Source of the DNA: Aequorivita vitellina
GTDB taxonomy: Bacteria > Bacteroidota > Bacteroidia > Flavobacteriales > Flavobacteriaceae
Length of the DNA stretch: 64,000 bases
Assembly (NCBI RefSeq): GCF_022008365.1
Contig: NZ_JAIRBA010000013.1
Span: 19,016-83,015 of the forward strand
Direction of reading: 5' to 3'
In this document: in pieces, positions 28,901-37,052 of the stretch
Layout of the letters: every line of letters starts with the position of its first letter
Position numbering within the stretch: the stretch's first letter is position 1
Notes under the pieces: generated by a model
What the model was told of the DNA's origin: nothing
The model's input: only the letters and a program-made list of their open reading frames with translations
The model's database searches: none
Made by a program: the position numbers and the translations under genes

Positions 28901-29130
28901 GCAATCCCACCGTGGTGCATTTTGGCGTAAAACACAAGCCGGGAAAACTTGTATTAAAATTAAAAGACAATGGCAACGGATTTGACACCACTCAAGAAAA
29001 TAGCGGCAATGGGCTAACCAATATGCGCGAAAGAGCCGAAGCCCTGGGCGGAGCGTTAAAAATAGATTCTAAAACAAACGGTGGCACTACCCTAACCCTT
29101 ACTTTGGAAACTACCCGCTTGGGTAATTGA
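25978..29130 (+). CDS. Sensor histidine kinase with two-component regulator propeller
   Basis: The 1050-residue protein has a signal peptide, then about fourteen Reg_prop-type blades (phrases such as GYMWIGTGNGLNR and SIWIGTSAGLSKY) up to roughly residue 690, a Y_Y_Y domain (about 720-805), one membrane segment (about 810-830) and a cytoplasmic kinase. The kinase is of the NarX/LiaS class: phospho-acceptor H857 in RDFHDEAGTKITRI, N-box LKEATNNLVKHG, and G-boxes DNGNGF and GNGLTNMRERAE. Propeller sensors of this layout usually detect ligands in the periplasm, often glycans. Its partner regulator follows 35 bp later. The ligand is unknown. Confidence 0.9.
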   Translation: MKFVCYCTILLLLFSERNMAQQPITFQHFGVGEGLSSADVTTIFQDSRGYMWIGTGNGLNRGNGKQFTVYTVSTDSSKTSLPNAKIRSIFEDRHKSIWIGTSAGLSKYNPQLEKFTNFTEVGDCKNCLAGRIIKVIKEDGNYLWLGTNAGLSKINTKTNEITSWWHKEGRDNIPSIYSIIDILLLKNGSLLLATHEGLVVFNPKQDIFTEITIPLKLQEKGLGALFQDSFGTIWIGTNYDGVIQMTGDWQHPNFKHFPQLVDAEEGRTTVYDFEEDANGRLWTSSYLGVSVLNQKNNKINYYRSKADSPTSISQNPIKKIYKDAQNRMWLGSRAGIDLFDPYLNQFEILKHDSDNAQSISNNNTFSILEDSKGYLWFGFMDSGISVLWKDENGTEQYHHITAGIGNRHLKHNSVYALEEDKKGNIWASSPGGLHILEWKDRSKFEYTISTVPEGSITENKLPERRIYEIKNDADNKTWLATHSAGIIAFDTHGAAQQFLFEDQNPELSSKDFVVTLNIDAKKRVWTGNFNLGGAVIQDPTSETSFKKIKGDAPFYLKVVNDYFFDENEALLTTEDGVFHFSNVEELLTSENPNHIKYTEESGLSSNFTSEIIKTNTHEFWISTVNGLTKLNTAEKKATSFKKILNARDFEFNHNSAVLTTDSIAYFGGTHGIVRFKPSEIYKNPHPPRVSFSDFRILNVPVPISSEKTKRTSIPKNIAYIENIILKTSDKIISFTIDAVNFTLPEETRYAYKLEGFDETWIESESPVITRSNLDPGTYTLLAKASNNDGVWSNTASLKLEMPTPWFQSWWAYFLYFILAIGGVYLLLKLRLQQERRIELARAQERDIFRKRSSRDFHDEAGTKITRIALITELARIENPKNKELQKHLLQIDDNIQDLNNGMRDFIWTLDPSNDNAYDTLNRYTEFAGKFCEIANIKFHSDAISEELKTKELNMAERRHLLMILKEATNNLVKHGNPTVVHFGVKHKPGKLVLKLKDNGNGFDTTQENSGNGLTNMRERAEALGGALKIDSKTNGGTTLTLTLETTRLGN

Positions 29131-29165
29131 TAAAAATATAGAATGGTTGTATCTTGCTAAAACCG

Positions 29166-29798
29166 ATGGAAAATCTGCCAACCATAAAAATCTGCATCAT
29201 AGAAGACGATGCCCTTATTTTAAAATCGCTTCAGCAAGTATTGAACAAGGCGGACGGTTTTAAGGTAACAGGAACGTTTTTTTCGGCGGAGGCTGCCTTC
29301 GAAATTTTCACCAACTACTACCCAGATGTACTGCTGTTAGATATAGATTTGCCGGGAATTAGCGGTATTGAAGCAATTCCGAAACTCAAAAAACTACAAC
29401 CAGAGCTCAATATTTTAATGCTCACCGTTCACGAGGAGTCCGAGCTGGTTTTTTCGGCATTGCGACAAGGAGCCGTTGGTTATTTGGTAAAAGGTAGTAA
29501 TTCAAAACTATTATTAGATGGCATTCGCGAAGTGTACGAAGGTGGGGCGCCCATGAGCCCAACTATTGCAAGACAAGTTATAGCTTCTTTCCGCCCTGAA
29601 AAAGAAAGCATTTTAAGCGATCGCGAAAACGAAGTGCTTCAAAGTTTGAGCAACGGCACCAATAACAAACAGATCGCCGAAGATCTTTTTGTTTCTCCAA
29701 ACACAATAAAAGCCCACATAAAAAATATTTACAAAAAACTACACGTAAATTCTCGTGCCGAAGCTGTTAAAAAAGCCATGAAAAAAGGGTGGATTTGA
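29166..29798 (+). CDS. LuxR/NarL-type response regulator
   Basis: I prefer the ATG at 29166 (210 residues) to a TTG 12 bp upstream. The receiver domain has the acidic pair in CIIEDDA and the phospho-acceptor D59 in VLLLDIDLPG, the switch Thr in LNILMLTVHE and the Lys in GYLVKG. A C-terminal LuxR helix-turn-helix follows (LSDRENEVLQSLSNGTNNKQIAE...VNSRAEAVKKA). It should be phosphorylated by the propeller kinase encoded just upstream and bind DNA. Targets cannot be told; the secreted protein gene downstream is one candidate. Confidence 0.92.
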   Translation: MENLPTIKICIIEDDALILKSLQQVLNKADGFKVTGTFFSAEAAFEIFTNYYPDVLLLDIDLPGISGIEAIPKLKKLQPELNILMLTVHEESELVFSALRQGAVGYLVKGSNSKLLLDGIREVYEGGAPMSPTIARQVIASFRPEKESILSDRENEVLQSLSNGTNNKQIAEDLFVSPNTIKAHIKNIYKKLHVNSRAEAVKKAMKKGWI

Positions 29799-29799
29799 A

Positions 29800-29829
29800 T
29801 GAAGTTGAAGTTGAAGATGAAGTTGAAAT
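29800..29829 (+). repeat. Imperfect hexanucleotide tandem repeat
   Basis: Five copies of a 6-bp unit (tgaagt with variants tgaaga and tgaaat) begin right after the stop of the response regulator gene. Confidence 0.6.
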
Positions 29830-29923
29830 GCTTTGTAGAAGTAAACAACAATCCTTCTAGGTTGATATTGAATATATAAGTAAAAAAACAAATGCAACCT
29901 TCCGAATATTAAACTTTAAAACT

Positions 29924-30610
29924 ATGAATAACAGGCTCTTAATAACGTTAATATTATTTTCAGCAATTTGCCATGCGCAATCATTTAAAGGCAGTTTCGA
30001 CCTTAAAATTTCACAAGAAAGCAATGATGGAAACCAACATATCGAAACGATTTCCTATTATTTTGGTGAAGAAAAAACAGCTACTATAATCCACGCCAGA
30101 GGCAATCAGCCATCATTGCGTTTAATTTTTAATCCTGCCGATTCTACCATTACCGGAACCTATGAAATGAATGATAAAAAAGGTGGCTATATATTACCGA
30201 TGAATAATAAATATTGGCCAACGATGAAGTATGCTTTAGGCGAAAAAGACACTTTAAATAATTCAGAGCGGAACTTCACAAGTAATAAAAAAGAAATTGA
30301 AACATATAACACTACTGCGATTTCCTGTAGCAACGACAAAATTGACGCAACATTTTGGATAGCCGAAGAAATAGAACTGAGCCTCACCCAGGTAATGGCG
30401 TATCAATTTGTAGGGTCGGGAGAGGAAGGTGACGACCTTGAAATGTTAGCCAATTGCGGCATCAAATCACTTGCACTTTATACTTCACTTTTTGATAAAA
30501 AACGAAATAGCACCATTATTCTTCAAATAGAAAATCTTTCCACAAAAGTAGATATAACGGTTTTTAACACAAGTGGTTATAACCTTAGCGATATGCGAAA
30601 AGAGAAATAA
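29924..30610 (+). CDS. Secreted protein, DUF4412/GLPGLI-like
   Basis: The 228-residue protein has a signal peptide (cleavage after ICHAQ) and then a mostly beta-strand body. The opening SFKGSFDLKIS, a YYFGEEKTATIIHARG segment and a late WIAEE phrase resemble DUF4412 proteins, which are periplasmic or surface beta-sheet proteins of unknown function common in Bacteroidota. It starts 125 bp after the response regulator and may belong to its regulon. Family assignment is from pattern only. Confidence 0.65.
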   Translation: MNNRLLITLILFSAICHAQSFKGSFDLKISQESNDGNQHIETISYYFGEEKTATIIHARGNQPSLRLIFNPADSTITGTYEMNDKKGGYILPMNNKYWPTMKYALGEKDTLNNSERNFTSNKKEIETYNTTAISCSNDKIDATFWIAEEIELSLTQVMAYQFVGSGEEGDDLEMLANCGIKSLALYTSLFDKKRNSTIILQIENLSTKVDITVFNTSGYNLSDMRKEK

Positions 30611-30903
30611 TTTAAAACCTGCAAGCTATGAGCTCAGCGATTCTTGTGGGTTTACCCCCTGTTGGTTTTAATCTGTCCACTTTATTCTTTCTTCTATGTT
30701 ATATGATCTTTTTAGTAATAATATGCTGAAGTTGCAACTGGCAAAACCTACGTAAAACGTCAGTCTTTTCCTGTCGAGTTTTATCAAACCGACATCGCTC
30801 CGATCTTTCAATAAGTGCAGAAATGCACCTTTTAGTTTTAAAAAACGGGAGCTCCAAACTAAACTTTGAAGGCTCCCGCTATTAAAAAAATTATGTAATC
30901 GTT
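30611..30903. other. Intergenic region with hairpins, no supported gene
   Basis: This 293-bp stretch holds the terminator of the minus-strand beta-helix gene at its right end and a GNRA-like hairpin (gtgca, loop gaaa, tgcac) at 30815-30828 followed by a T-rich run. A minus-strand 83-codon frame through it has no ribosome-binding site and no family resemblance; it could be gene debris. Confidence 0.5.
30846..30878 (-). terminator. Intrinsic terminator of the OmpA/beta-helix operon
   Basis: The stem cgggagc / gctcccg with a 19-base loop, followed on the minus strand by a T-run, lies 26 bp after the stop of the minus-strand gene. Confidence 0.75.
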
Positions 30904-32463
30904 TTATTCGTATTGACAATTAACTGCTTGCACTCCTTCAAGTCCTGGCATTTGTTGTTCATTAAGCTGTGGTATGCTGGCTTGTGGAAATCCTTTTAAC
31001 CGCAATCCTTTTACCGTTATGTTTCCTCCATTGGTTACGTTAATTGCATTTTTCCTAACGCTTACTTCAACAATAGCGGATGAAAGACTAGCCGCTCCTG
31101 GGTTTACCATAAACAGTTGCGGACTGTACACGTAAGCATTGGGTATATTTCTAAGATCTCCACCCTGTTGATGTTTTAACTGAACGCCATTCACTACTAA
31201 AGCAGGAACCGACGTATCCATGGGATTACCATAGTTGGCTATATTAAATTCAGGTTGTTGATTGGGATGTAATTTTCCTTTGTTAGACATATACAATCCT
31301 TGCGTCTGTGTCTGCCAATTCGGATTTTCGGTAATTGGCTCAGAGCCTATAAAAATTGCTTGATGCGATGTTTCAGCTTCAATAATAAGAGGTGGCAAAG
31401 ATGTGTTTCCTGTTCCATTAAAATTGGCTTCTTGTCTATACGTCCCGTTTTTCACAATAATTTTTACCGGTTTTCCTTGCAATCGTTTCCCTTGAGCCAC
31501 ATTTAATGCTTTTTGCATAGTTGCAAAAGGGCTAGAATTAGTGCCTGAATTAGTGTCGTTTCCATTTGTGGCAATGTATATTTCTTCAGAATTATCGTTA
31601 TTTTGATCATCTTCGGGGTCAGCTCCACTTGTGCCAGTTCCCATATCTATACTGTCTAAAATAGGATCGTCTGGATCTATAACATCTGCTTCACCGCAAA
31701 AACACAGTTCATCTATAAAAACCTCACTACCATCAGTGCTAGGGTAACGTTGTGCTAATTCCAGAGCGCTCATTCCATAAGGTGGTGTAACCGGAAATCC
31801 ACTGCCCACCATCTGCATTTGTATCAAAGCCTTTACGGGAGTCCTATCTGGAAGAATCCTGAGTGGGATTCTAAAAGGTGTCCAATCGCTGGCATTTTTT
31901 GTAATAACCGAAGCGGTCTCACCAGGCATAACACCACCCGCGGGCATATCATTTTCTATAGCCAAATATGGAAGTATCCATAATTTATCCCCTTCTTTTA
32001 AGTTGGCTTTGTAATATCCACATAATGCCCCCGGAGTTTTTGATAGGGGGAAAAACATGTTTTTACGCATGAATATCTCATTTTCAGATAAGGTGGCACC
32101 TTCACAGTTTCCTTGGCAGGTAAATAACGAGCCGCTAAAAGAGCTTTTGCGCAATTGTTCTTTTATTGAAGCAGGGAGTTTGGCAAATTCTGCTGGTTTT
32201 TCTGCTTTAAGCATTTCCAACACAGATGCGTTCTTTATACGCACACCATTTCCATATTTTCCAGGAGTCTTAAAAACATTGCGCATATCAAAGCCTACCG
32301 TAGGTGTTCCGTATTTATCGCCCATATTTGTGGTTAGCCAATTTACTGGGTCGTCATTCCCTGTCCAATTTTGAAAATTTCCATTCGGAATTTGCGTACA
32401 ATCTTCTTGCGCCTGAGCGTTCATTACCACTATTGTAAGTAGTAAAAGGAATAATTTTTTCAT
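30904..32463 (-). CDS. Secreted protein with the start of a right-handed beta-helix domain
   Basis: The 519-residue protein has a signal peptide (cleavage after NAQAQ). Residues of about 20-270 form an unknown beta-rich domain with several Cys and the phrase IPNGNFQNW, which resembles PCMD or carbohydrate-binding type domains. After an acidic linker (DPEDDQNNDN) residues 295-519 match the start of parallel beta-helix (DUF1565/pectate-lyase-like) proteins: IYIATNGNDTNSGTNSSPFATMQKAL and the VKIIVKNGTYR strand. The protein stops where the coils of the helix would normally continue, so it may be shortened. It starts 20 bp after the OmpA gene and shares its operon. Confidence 0.7.
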   Translation of the reverse strand: MKKLFLLLLTIVVMNAQAQEDCTQIPNGNFQNWTGNDDPVNWLTTNMGDKYGTPTVGFDMRNVFKTPGKYGNGVRIKNASVLEMLKAEKPAEFAKLPASIKEQLRKSSFSGSLFTCQGNCEGATLSENEIFMRKNMFFPLSKTPGALCGYYKANLKEGDKLWILPYLAIENDMPAGGVMPGETASVITKNASDWTPFRIPLRILPDRTPVKALIQMQMVGSGFPVTPPYGMSALELAQRYPSTDGSEVFIDELCFCGEADVIDPDDPILDSIDMGTGTSGADPEDDQNNDNSEEIYIATNGNDTNSGTNSSPFATMQKALNVAQGKRLQGKPVKIIVKNGTYRQEANFNGTGNTSLPPLIIEAETSHQAIFIGSEPITENPNWQTQTQGLYMSNKGKLHPNQQPEFNIANYGNPMDTSVPALVVNGVQLKHQQGGDLRNIPNAYVYSPQLFMVNPGAASLSSAIVEVSVRKNAINVTNGGNITVKGLRLKGFPQASIPQLNEQQMPGLEGVQAVNCQYE

Positions 32464-32483
32464 AAGGCAGTTACTTTTAAAAT

Positions 32484-33797
32484 TTACTGAACAATAAATT
32501 CAGTTCTTCTATTTTTCGCTTTATTCATAGCCGTATCGTTAGAAGCGACTGGCTCACTTTCACCTTTTCCAACGATAGTTAATCTTGAAGCATCAACTCC
32601 AAATTCGTTTACCAAAGCATTTTTTACAGCCAAGGCCCTGCGATTTGAAAGATCCATATTGTGTTCATCAGACCCATCGGAATCGGTGTGGCCGGTTATT
32701 AAAATACTTTTTCCTGCTTCCGAATTAATGGCTTCAGCAATTTGTTTAATAATGCCATAAGCTTCAGGTTTTAGCTTATCGCTGTCCACATCAAAAGTGA
32801 TGGCGGTAGTTGAATAACTCCCGGTTTTAAAGAGTTTGTTTCGAGGTTCTGGCAAGCCTTCTGCCACGCGGAGGTTGGTGATTAAAATAGCTTGGTCGTC
32901 CCCAATACCATAGGTGTCAAAGAGTATACTGCTAAAATTTTCCGTATCGTTTATAGCCCTAGGCGCGTCAAATAACTTTTCTCCATTAACATAGGTTCTG
33001 TACCGTTTGCCATTTACCGAAATTGCCACATGCATTCCTCCTTTAAAAACTTCACGAATATCTTTATTGGTTTTTCCTGCCGCTAGTTCACCAGCACCTT
33101 CATAATCTATAGATTTAAGATATTGTTCTTTAACCCATTTTTGATATGGTGAAAAATAACTTGATACATACCTACGACCAATTTTTAACGGTTTTTTTCC
33201 ATCACCGAAGTACACCCAAAATCCAGCGGTCTGCGATGTATTATTATCGCTTATATTATAGGTGCGTACATCAAATTCTACGGTAAATTCTTTTGGCAAA
33301 TCTTTGGGAAGGTCTGGTTCGTACCAAGTGTCGTTATAGAGTTTTAACCATTTTACTTTGGGGTTGTCACTTAAAGTAATAAGCTCCCCCGAGCCGTTGG
33401 TATTCCAAAGTTGTGGAAAATCGCCAACAGGATCGCTCGCAAAATCGTCAAATAGTATAATATCTTCACCCGGCACCCAATCGCTCTTTTTATACATAGT
33501 TACTGTTTCGGTTTCAGAATGCGCTACCGTAGAATTATCATTTGTCTGGCTGTTATTTTGACCATCGCTCGTTCCGCCAGGAGCGGTGCTTCCTGTAGAA
33601 TTATTGCCATCGTTACCCAAAATGGTATCCATTACTTTATTGGTTTCCTTTTCGGTTTTCTGCTCAAGCTTGCGAGTAACAGCATTTTCTGCTTTCTTCT
33701 CTAATTTTTTCCATATTTGTGCCTCGGCTTTTTGTACACTCAAACACACAAAAAGAACTGACAAAATAAGTGCTGTAATGAAGTTTATATTTTTCAT
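32484..33797 (-). CDS. OmpA family protein
   Basis: I start at 33797 (437 residues), where a signal peptide begins (MKNINFITALIL...AEAQ), rather than 18 bp upstream. After the signal comes a basic helical segment KKLEKKAENAV that is nearly the same in the DUF4412 protein at 46121-45219. A Ser/Thr/Asn linker and a beta-rich domain (about 120-320, lectin/LamG-like in pattern) follow. The C-terminal 110 residues are an OmpA domain with ILITGHTDSDGSDEHNMDLS and NRRTEFIVQ, which bind peptidoglycan. It should link the outer membrane or periplasmic material to the cell wall. It heads an operon with the beta-helix protein gene. Confidence 0.87.
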   Translation of the reverse strand: MKNINFITALILSVLFVCLSVQKAEAQIWKKLEKKAENAVTRKLEQKTEKETNKVMDTILGNDGNNSTGSTAPGGTSDGQNNSQTNDNSTVAHSETETVTMYKKSDWVPGEDIILFDDFASDPVGDFPQLWNTNGSGELITLSDNPKVKWLKLYNDTWYEPDLPKDLPKEFTVEFDVRTYNISDNNTSQTAGFWVYFGDGKKPLKIGRRYVSSYFSPYQKWVKEQYLKSIDYEGAGELAAGKTNKDIREVFKGGMHVAISVNGKRYRTYVNGEKLFDAPRAINDTENFSSILFDTYGIGDDQAILITNLRVAEGLPEPRNKLFKTGSYSTTAITFDVDSDKLKPEAYGIIKQIAEAINSEAGKSILITGHTDSDGSDEHNMDLSNRRALAVKNALVNEFGVDASRLTIVGKGESEPVASNDTAMNKAKNRRTEFIVQ

Positions 33798-34010
33798 ATT
33801 TAAAGGTTTTAACAATGGGGATGTTTATAAAATTCAAAGCTAGCTTTAATATAAACGGTTGTTTATCACCCGTTTGGGTAATTTTTACCGTCTATGCTAC
33901 ATTGAAAGAATAAAACAGTTCATTTAAATTGAGTGAAACCTTTATGAAGTCTTTTAGAAACAAAATGAAATTGATTGCTTATTTTTAGGCAAACAAATTT
34001 TTAAGAAATT

Positions 34011-34511
34011 ATGACAAAGATAAAATTAGGCGACAATACTATCGAAACAATAGGAACCCTTCCAAAAGTGGGCGATACGGCTCCAGATTTCGATTTAACG
34101 GCACAAGATTTAAGCTCAAAAAAACTATCAGATTACAAAGGATCGCGTGTAGTTATGAATATTTTCCCCAGCATAGACACCAATGTTTGTGCAACTTCGG
34201 TGCGAAAATTCAACGAAAAGGCAACGGGGTTAAAGAACACCAAGGTGCTTTGTATTTCTAAAGACCTGCCTTTTGCCCAGCAACGATTTGTAAATGATGA
34301 AGAAATAAACAACGTTACCAACCTTTCCGATTTCCGCGATGGCAACTTTGGAAAAAACTACGGGGTGGAAATGAGCAGCGGAGCCTTGCGAGGTCTTCAT
34401 TCGCGAGCCGTTGTAGTTTTAGATGAAGAAGGAAAAGTAATTTACAATCAGCAAGTGCCAGCAATTGGTGAAGAACCAGATTATCTTTCCGCCTTAAAAA
34501 CCCTTTTATAA
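34011..34511 (+). CDS. tpx: Thiol peroxidase, without the usual resolving cysteine
   Basis: The 166-residue protein matches Tpx along its whole length: GDTAPDFDLTAQDL, the peroxidatic site C60 in FPSIDTNVCATSVRKF, and VLCISKDLPFAQQRF. In E. coli Tpx the resolving Cys (C95) directly follows the RF of the last motif; here that place is Val (codon gta) and the GAEG loop is replaced by NDEE. C81 remains and might take over. Tpx reduces lipid and alkyl hydroperoxides with thioredoxin. The stop overlaps the next start (TAATG), so it is coupled to the diacylglycerol kinase gene. Confidence 0.92.
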   Translation: MTKIKLGDNTIETIGTLPKVGDTAPDFDLTAQDLSSKKLSDYKGSRVVMNIFPSIDTNVCATSVRKFNEKATGLKNTKVLCISKDLPFAQQRFVNDEEINNVTNLSDFRDGNFGKNYGVEMSSGALRGLHSRAVVVLDEEGKVIYNQQVPAIGEEPDYLSALKTLL

Positions 34512-34870
34512 TGTGGAATTCATTTTTGGGAAAGCGCCTTAAAGCATTTCGTTACGCTTTTAAGGGCGCTTTTCTTTTACTTCGGCACGAAGCGAGTATT
34601 CAAGTGCAAACGGCGATTGCCATTGTAATGACCATTACTGGCTTTTATTTTGAAATTTCCGCTGTTGAGTGGATGTTTCAAATTTTTGCAATTGGCCTTA
34701 TTCTAAGTGTTGAAGGGCTGAACACCGCTGTAGAGAAGATCGCAGATTTTGTGCACCCCGATTTTCACAATAAAATAGGATTTATAAAAGACATAGCTGC
34801 AGGTGCCGTATTTTTTGCCGCGGTAACTGCGATAATTATTGGATGTTTTATTTACATTCCGAAGTTTTAA
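34511..34870 (+). CDS. dgkA: Undecaprenol/diacylglycerol kinase (DgkA family)
   Basis: The 119-residue integral membrane protein has three hydrophobic helices and the family signature SVEGLNTAVEKIADFV, whose acidic residues bind ATP-magnesium. Gram-positive and many Bacteroidota members phosphorylate undecaprenol rather than diacylglycerol. Its start overlaps the tpx stop by one base. In related genomes ftsK commonly follows; here three extra genes intervene. Confidence 0.88.
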   Translation: MWNSFLGKRLKAFRYAFKGAFLLLRHEASIQVQTAIAIVMTITGFYFEISAVEWMFQIFAIGLILSVEGLNTAVEKIADFVHPDFHNKIGFIKDIAAGAVFFAAVTAIIIGCFIYIPKF

Positions 34871-34978
34871 GCATTATAAAAATCACCCAAATGGGTAATT
34901 GAAGTTTCATTAATTTGGTTGTAAGTTTATTTTTTAAATAAATTTTCAATAACTTTATTGTAGCCAAATTAATTGATT

Positions 34979-36382
34979 ATGAAACAATTAGCCATTTTTT
35001 TATGTGCGTTGCTTTTCTCAATTCTGAGTATTTCGCAAACCAAACAAGCCCCCGAAACTCCTTCGCCAATCATTTTTATTTACGATGCCAGTGGCTCTAT
35101 GTGGGGGCAAATTAAAGGCAAGACAAAGATGGAAATTGCGTCTACGGTGCTTTCAAATTCAATAAACGATTTTGCCGAAAATCAAAAGATAGGTCTCGTA
35201 GCTTATGGACATCGAAAAAAGGGAGATTGCCGCGATGTAGAAATTTTACTTCCCATTAATAACACTTCAAAAAACAAGGTGGCGACCGCTGTTAAAAGTA
35301 TCAAACCTTTGGGAATGACCCCGCTCGCCTACTCCGCCTCTACGGTTATTGACCAGCTTCGGAAAAGCAAAGAAAAAGCAACCATTGTTTTAATTACCGA
35401 CGGAATAGAATCCTGTGATGGCAATATCTGCGATGTAATAAAAGCAGCCAAAGCCGAAGGAATTGATTTTAAACTTCACATAGTTGGTTTTGGATTGAAA
35501 AAAGGTGAAACCCAACAATTGGAATGCGCCGCAAAAGCAGGCGACGGCAACTATTATGACGCAGCCGATGCCAGTGGTTTAGGCGATGCAATGACCGAAG
35601 TTGCTTCGGAAACGGTAGACAAACCAAAGGGAAACCATGGCATATATGCCACGATGAACGGCCAGCCAATTGATGCATTGGTACACGCATATAAGGCAGG
35701 CACAAAAAATAAGGCCGGAGGAACGCGAACCTATAGAGACACATCCTATGTTTACCTGCCACAAGAAACCTATGATCTTGAAATTCGCCCACTTGAAAAC
35801 TCAAAAGTAGCTCCAATCTTTATCAAAGGAGTTAAAACTTCGAATGAAAAAAAAACCTATAGCATTGTAAGTTTTGACGGTGGGAAGTTTTTAATAAAAA
35901 CTACTAACAATGATGCGGGTTGGGATACAACAGTAAACGTGAAGGATGAAAATGGAAAAAATGTTGGAGGTGGTCGCACCTATGGCCAATCAAAAGAAAT
36001 AGAGTTAAATGCAGGAACCTACAGCATAGTTATAAAAGCAATTAAATTAAATGGATTGCAAAATAAAATAACCTTAAAGAATCAGGTTATCACAGGAGGT
36101 GAAACTACTGCAGTAGATTATAATTTTGAATCTGGCACCTTGGAAATCTTACCAAAGGGCGGGGGTAAATTAATAGACTGCACGGTAAATGTAATTGAAG
36201 TTAACTCCCGTACAAGTGTTGGGGGTGGTAGATCTTATGATCGTGGTGTTAAGATGAACATCAACCCCGGAACATATCAAATTAAAGTAAAGGCACTCCG
36301 CAAAACTGGCTTTGAAGGTGAAAAAGTAGCAACAGTTACAATTAAAAAAGGTGAAGATAAAAAGCAGGAGTTTCAGTATTAA
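34979..36382 (+). CDS. Secreted vWA domain protein with three C-terminal beta repeats
   Basis: I use the ATG at 34979 (467 residues) rather than a TTG two codons upstream. A signal peptide (cleavage near SISQ) leads to a vWA domain with an intact MIDAS: YDASGSMWGQ, a Thr in GMTPLAYS, and ITDGIESCDG. The C-terminal half has three related repeats of about 85 residues, each with a phrase like VGGGRTYG or VGGGRSYD and a later GTYxIxVKA strand; the first copy has AGGTRTY. Such proteins resemble calcium-activated-channel-like vWA proteins that bind partners in the periplasm. The two genes after it follow closely (9 and 31 bp), so they are likely one operon. Confidence 0.82.
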   Translation: MKQLAIFLCALLFSILSISQTKQAPETPSPIIFIYDASGSMWGQIKGKTKMEIASTVLSNSINDFAENQKIGLVAYGHRKKGDCRDVEILLPINNTSKNKVATAVKSIKPLGMTPLAYSASTVIDQLRKSKEKATIVLITDGIESCDGNICDVIKAAKAEGIDFKLHIVGFGLKKGETQQLECAAKAGDGNYYDAADASGLGDAMTEVASETVDKPKGNHGIYATMNGQPIDALVHAYKAGTKNKAGGTRTYRDTSYVYLPQETYDLEIRPLENSKVAPIFIKGVKTSNEKKTYSIVSFDGGKFLIKTTNNDAGWDTTVNVKDENGKNVGGGRTYGQSKEIELNAGTYSIVIKAIKLNGLQNKITLKNQVITGGETTAVDYNFESGTLEILPKGGGKLIDCTVNVIEVNSRTSVGGGRSYDRGVKMNINPGTYQIKVKALRKTGFEGEKVATVTIKKGEDKKQEFQY

Positions 36383-36391
36383 AAAAATAGT

Positions 36392-37021
36392 ATGAAGTCT
36401 AAACACCTAATTTCAATCATTTTGTCCTTTGTTTTATTTGGATCCATAGCAGCTCAGAACAAACTGGGCGAAGGTTTCTTTTCACCAAAAACAGATGAAA
36501 TAGAAACCCTTTATTTATACAATATTCCCAACAGCAGAGCTGGTAGTCAGGAACGGCCAATAGACAGTATCACTTTTGTAAAAAGACACGCCAATTATGC
36601 AGATGGTATAGGGTATGCGCCAAAAAATTTTGCACCCTTTAAAGAAAAACTGGATTACGGTCTTTTTATCCTCCGCGTAAAAAAATTAGGTATCGATTAT
36701 ATTGAAATTATTATAAATGAAAACACTGGCGAAACCGCTTACGTAAATTCGCAACAGGGGCGTTTTATAACCTGGGGCGAGTTTTTTCTGAATTGTCATT
36801 CGGTGGAATTTATAGATAAAAACCAAAAAGTATTTGATAACCCAATGATAAAATCTGCAGGCCGAGTAGTAAGTCCCACAAATTTTAGAGTCCGATACAT
36901 AATGGGCGATTGGATGGAAGTGGAAATTTTAGCAGACGATTACAACACCGAAAAGGGAAAAGGCTGGATACGTTGGAGAAAAGACGAAGAACTGCTGATT
37001 ATCTATAATCTATTCTCATAG
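36392..37021 (+). CDS. Hypothetical exported protein, paralogue of the next gene
   Basis: The 209-residue protein has a signal peptide (cleavage near IAAQ). Its body shares a clear pattern with the C-terminal part of the next protein: LGEGFFSPKTDEIETLYLY against LGLGFFKPNFFQYSTLFFY, NENTGETAYVNSQQG against NKKTGQTAYLNKHIG, and the ending KGWIRWRKDEELLIIY against KGWIRWKRDNKLLIKF. The two therefore arose by duplication and define an unnamed domain of about 180 residues. It probably sits in the periplasm. Function unknown. Confidence 0.75.
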   Translation: MKSKHLISIILSFVLFGSIAAQNKLGEGFFSPKTDEIETLYLYNIPNSRAGSQERPIDSITFVKRHANYADGIGYAPKNFAPFKEKLDYGLFILRVKKLGIDYIEIIINENTGETAYVNSQQGRFITWGEFFLNCHSVEFIDKNQKVFDNPMIKSAGRVVSPTNFRVRYIMGDWMEVEILADDYNTEKGKGWIRWRKDEELLIIYNLFS

Positions 37022-37052
37022 CATTTCAAGTTTCACGTCTAAAATTTAAACT

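Noticed and set aside
30668..30919. Minus-strand frame of 83 codons
   Set aside because: It overlaps the end of the beta-helix gene and runs through a terminator hairpin; no start signal and no family pattern.
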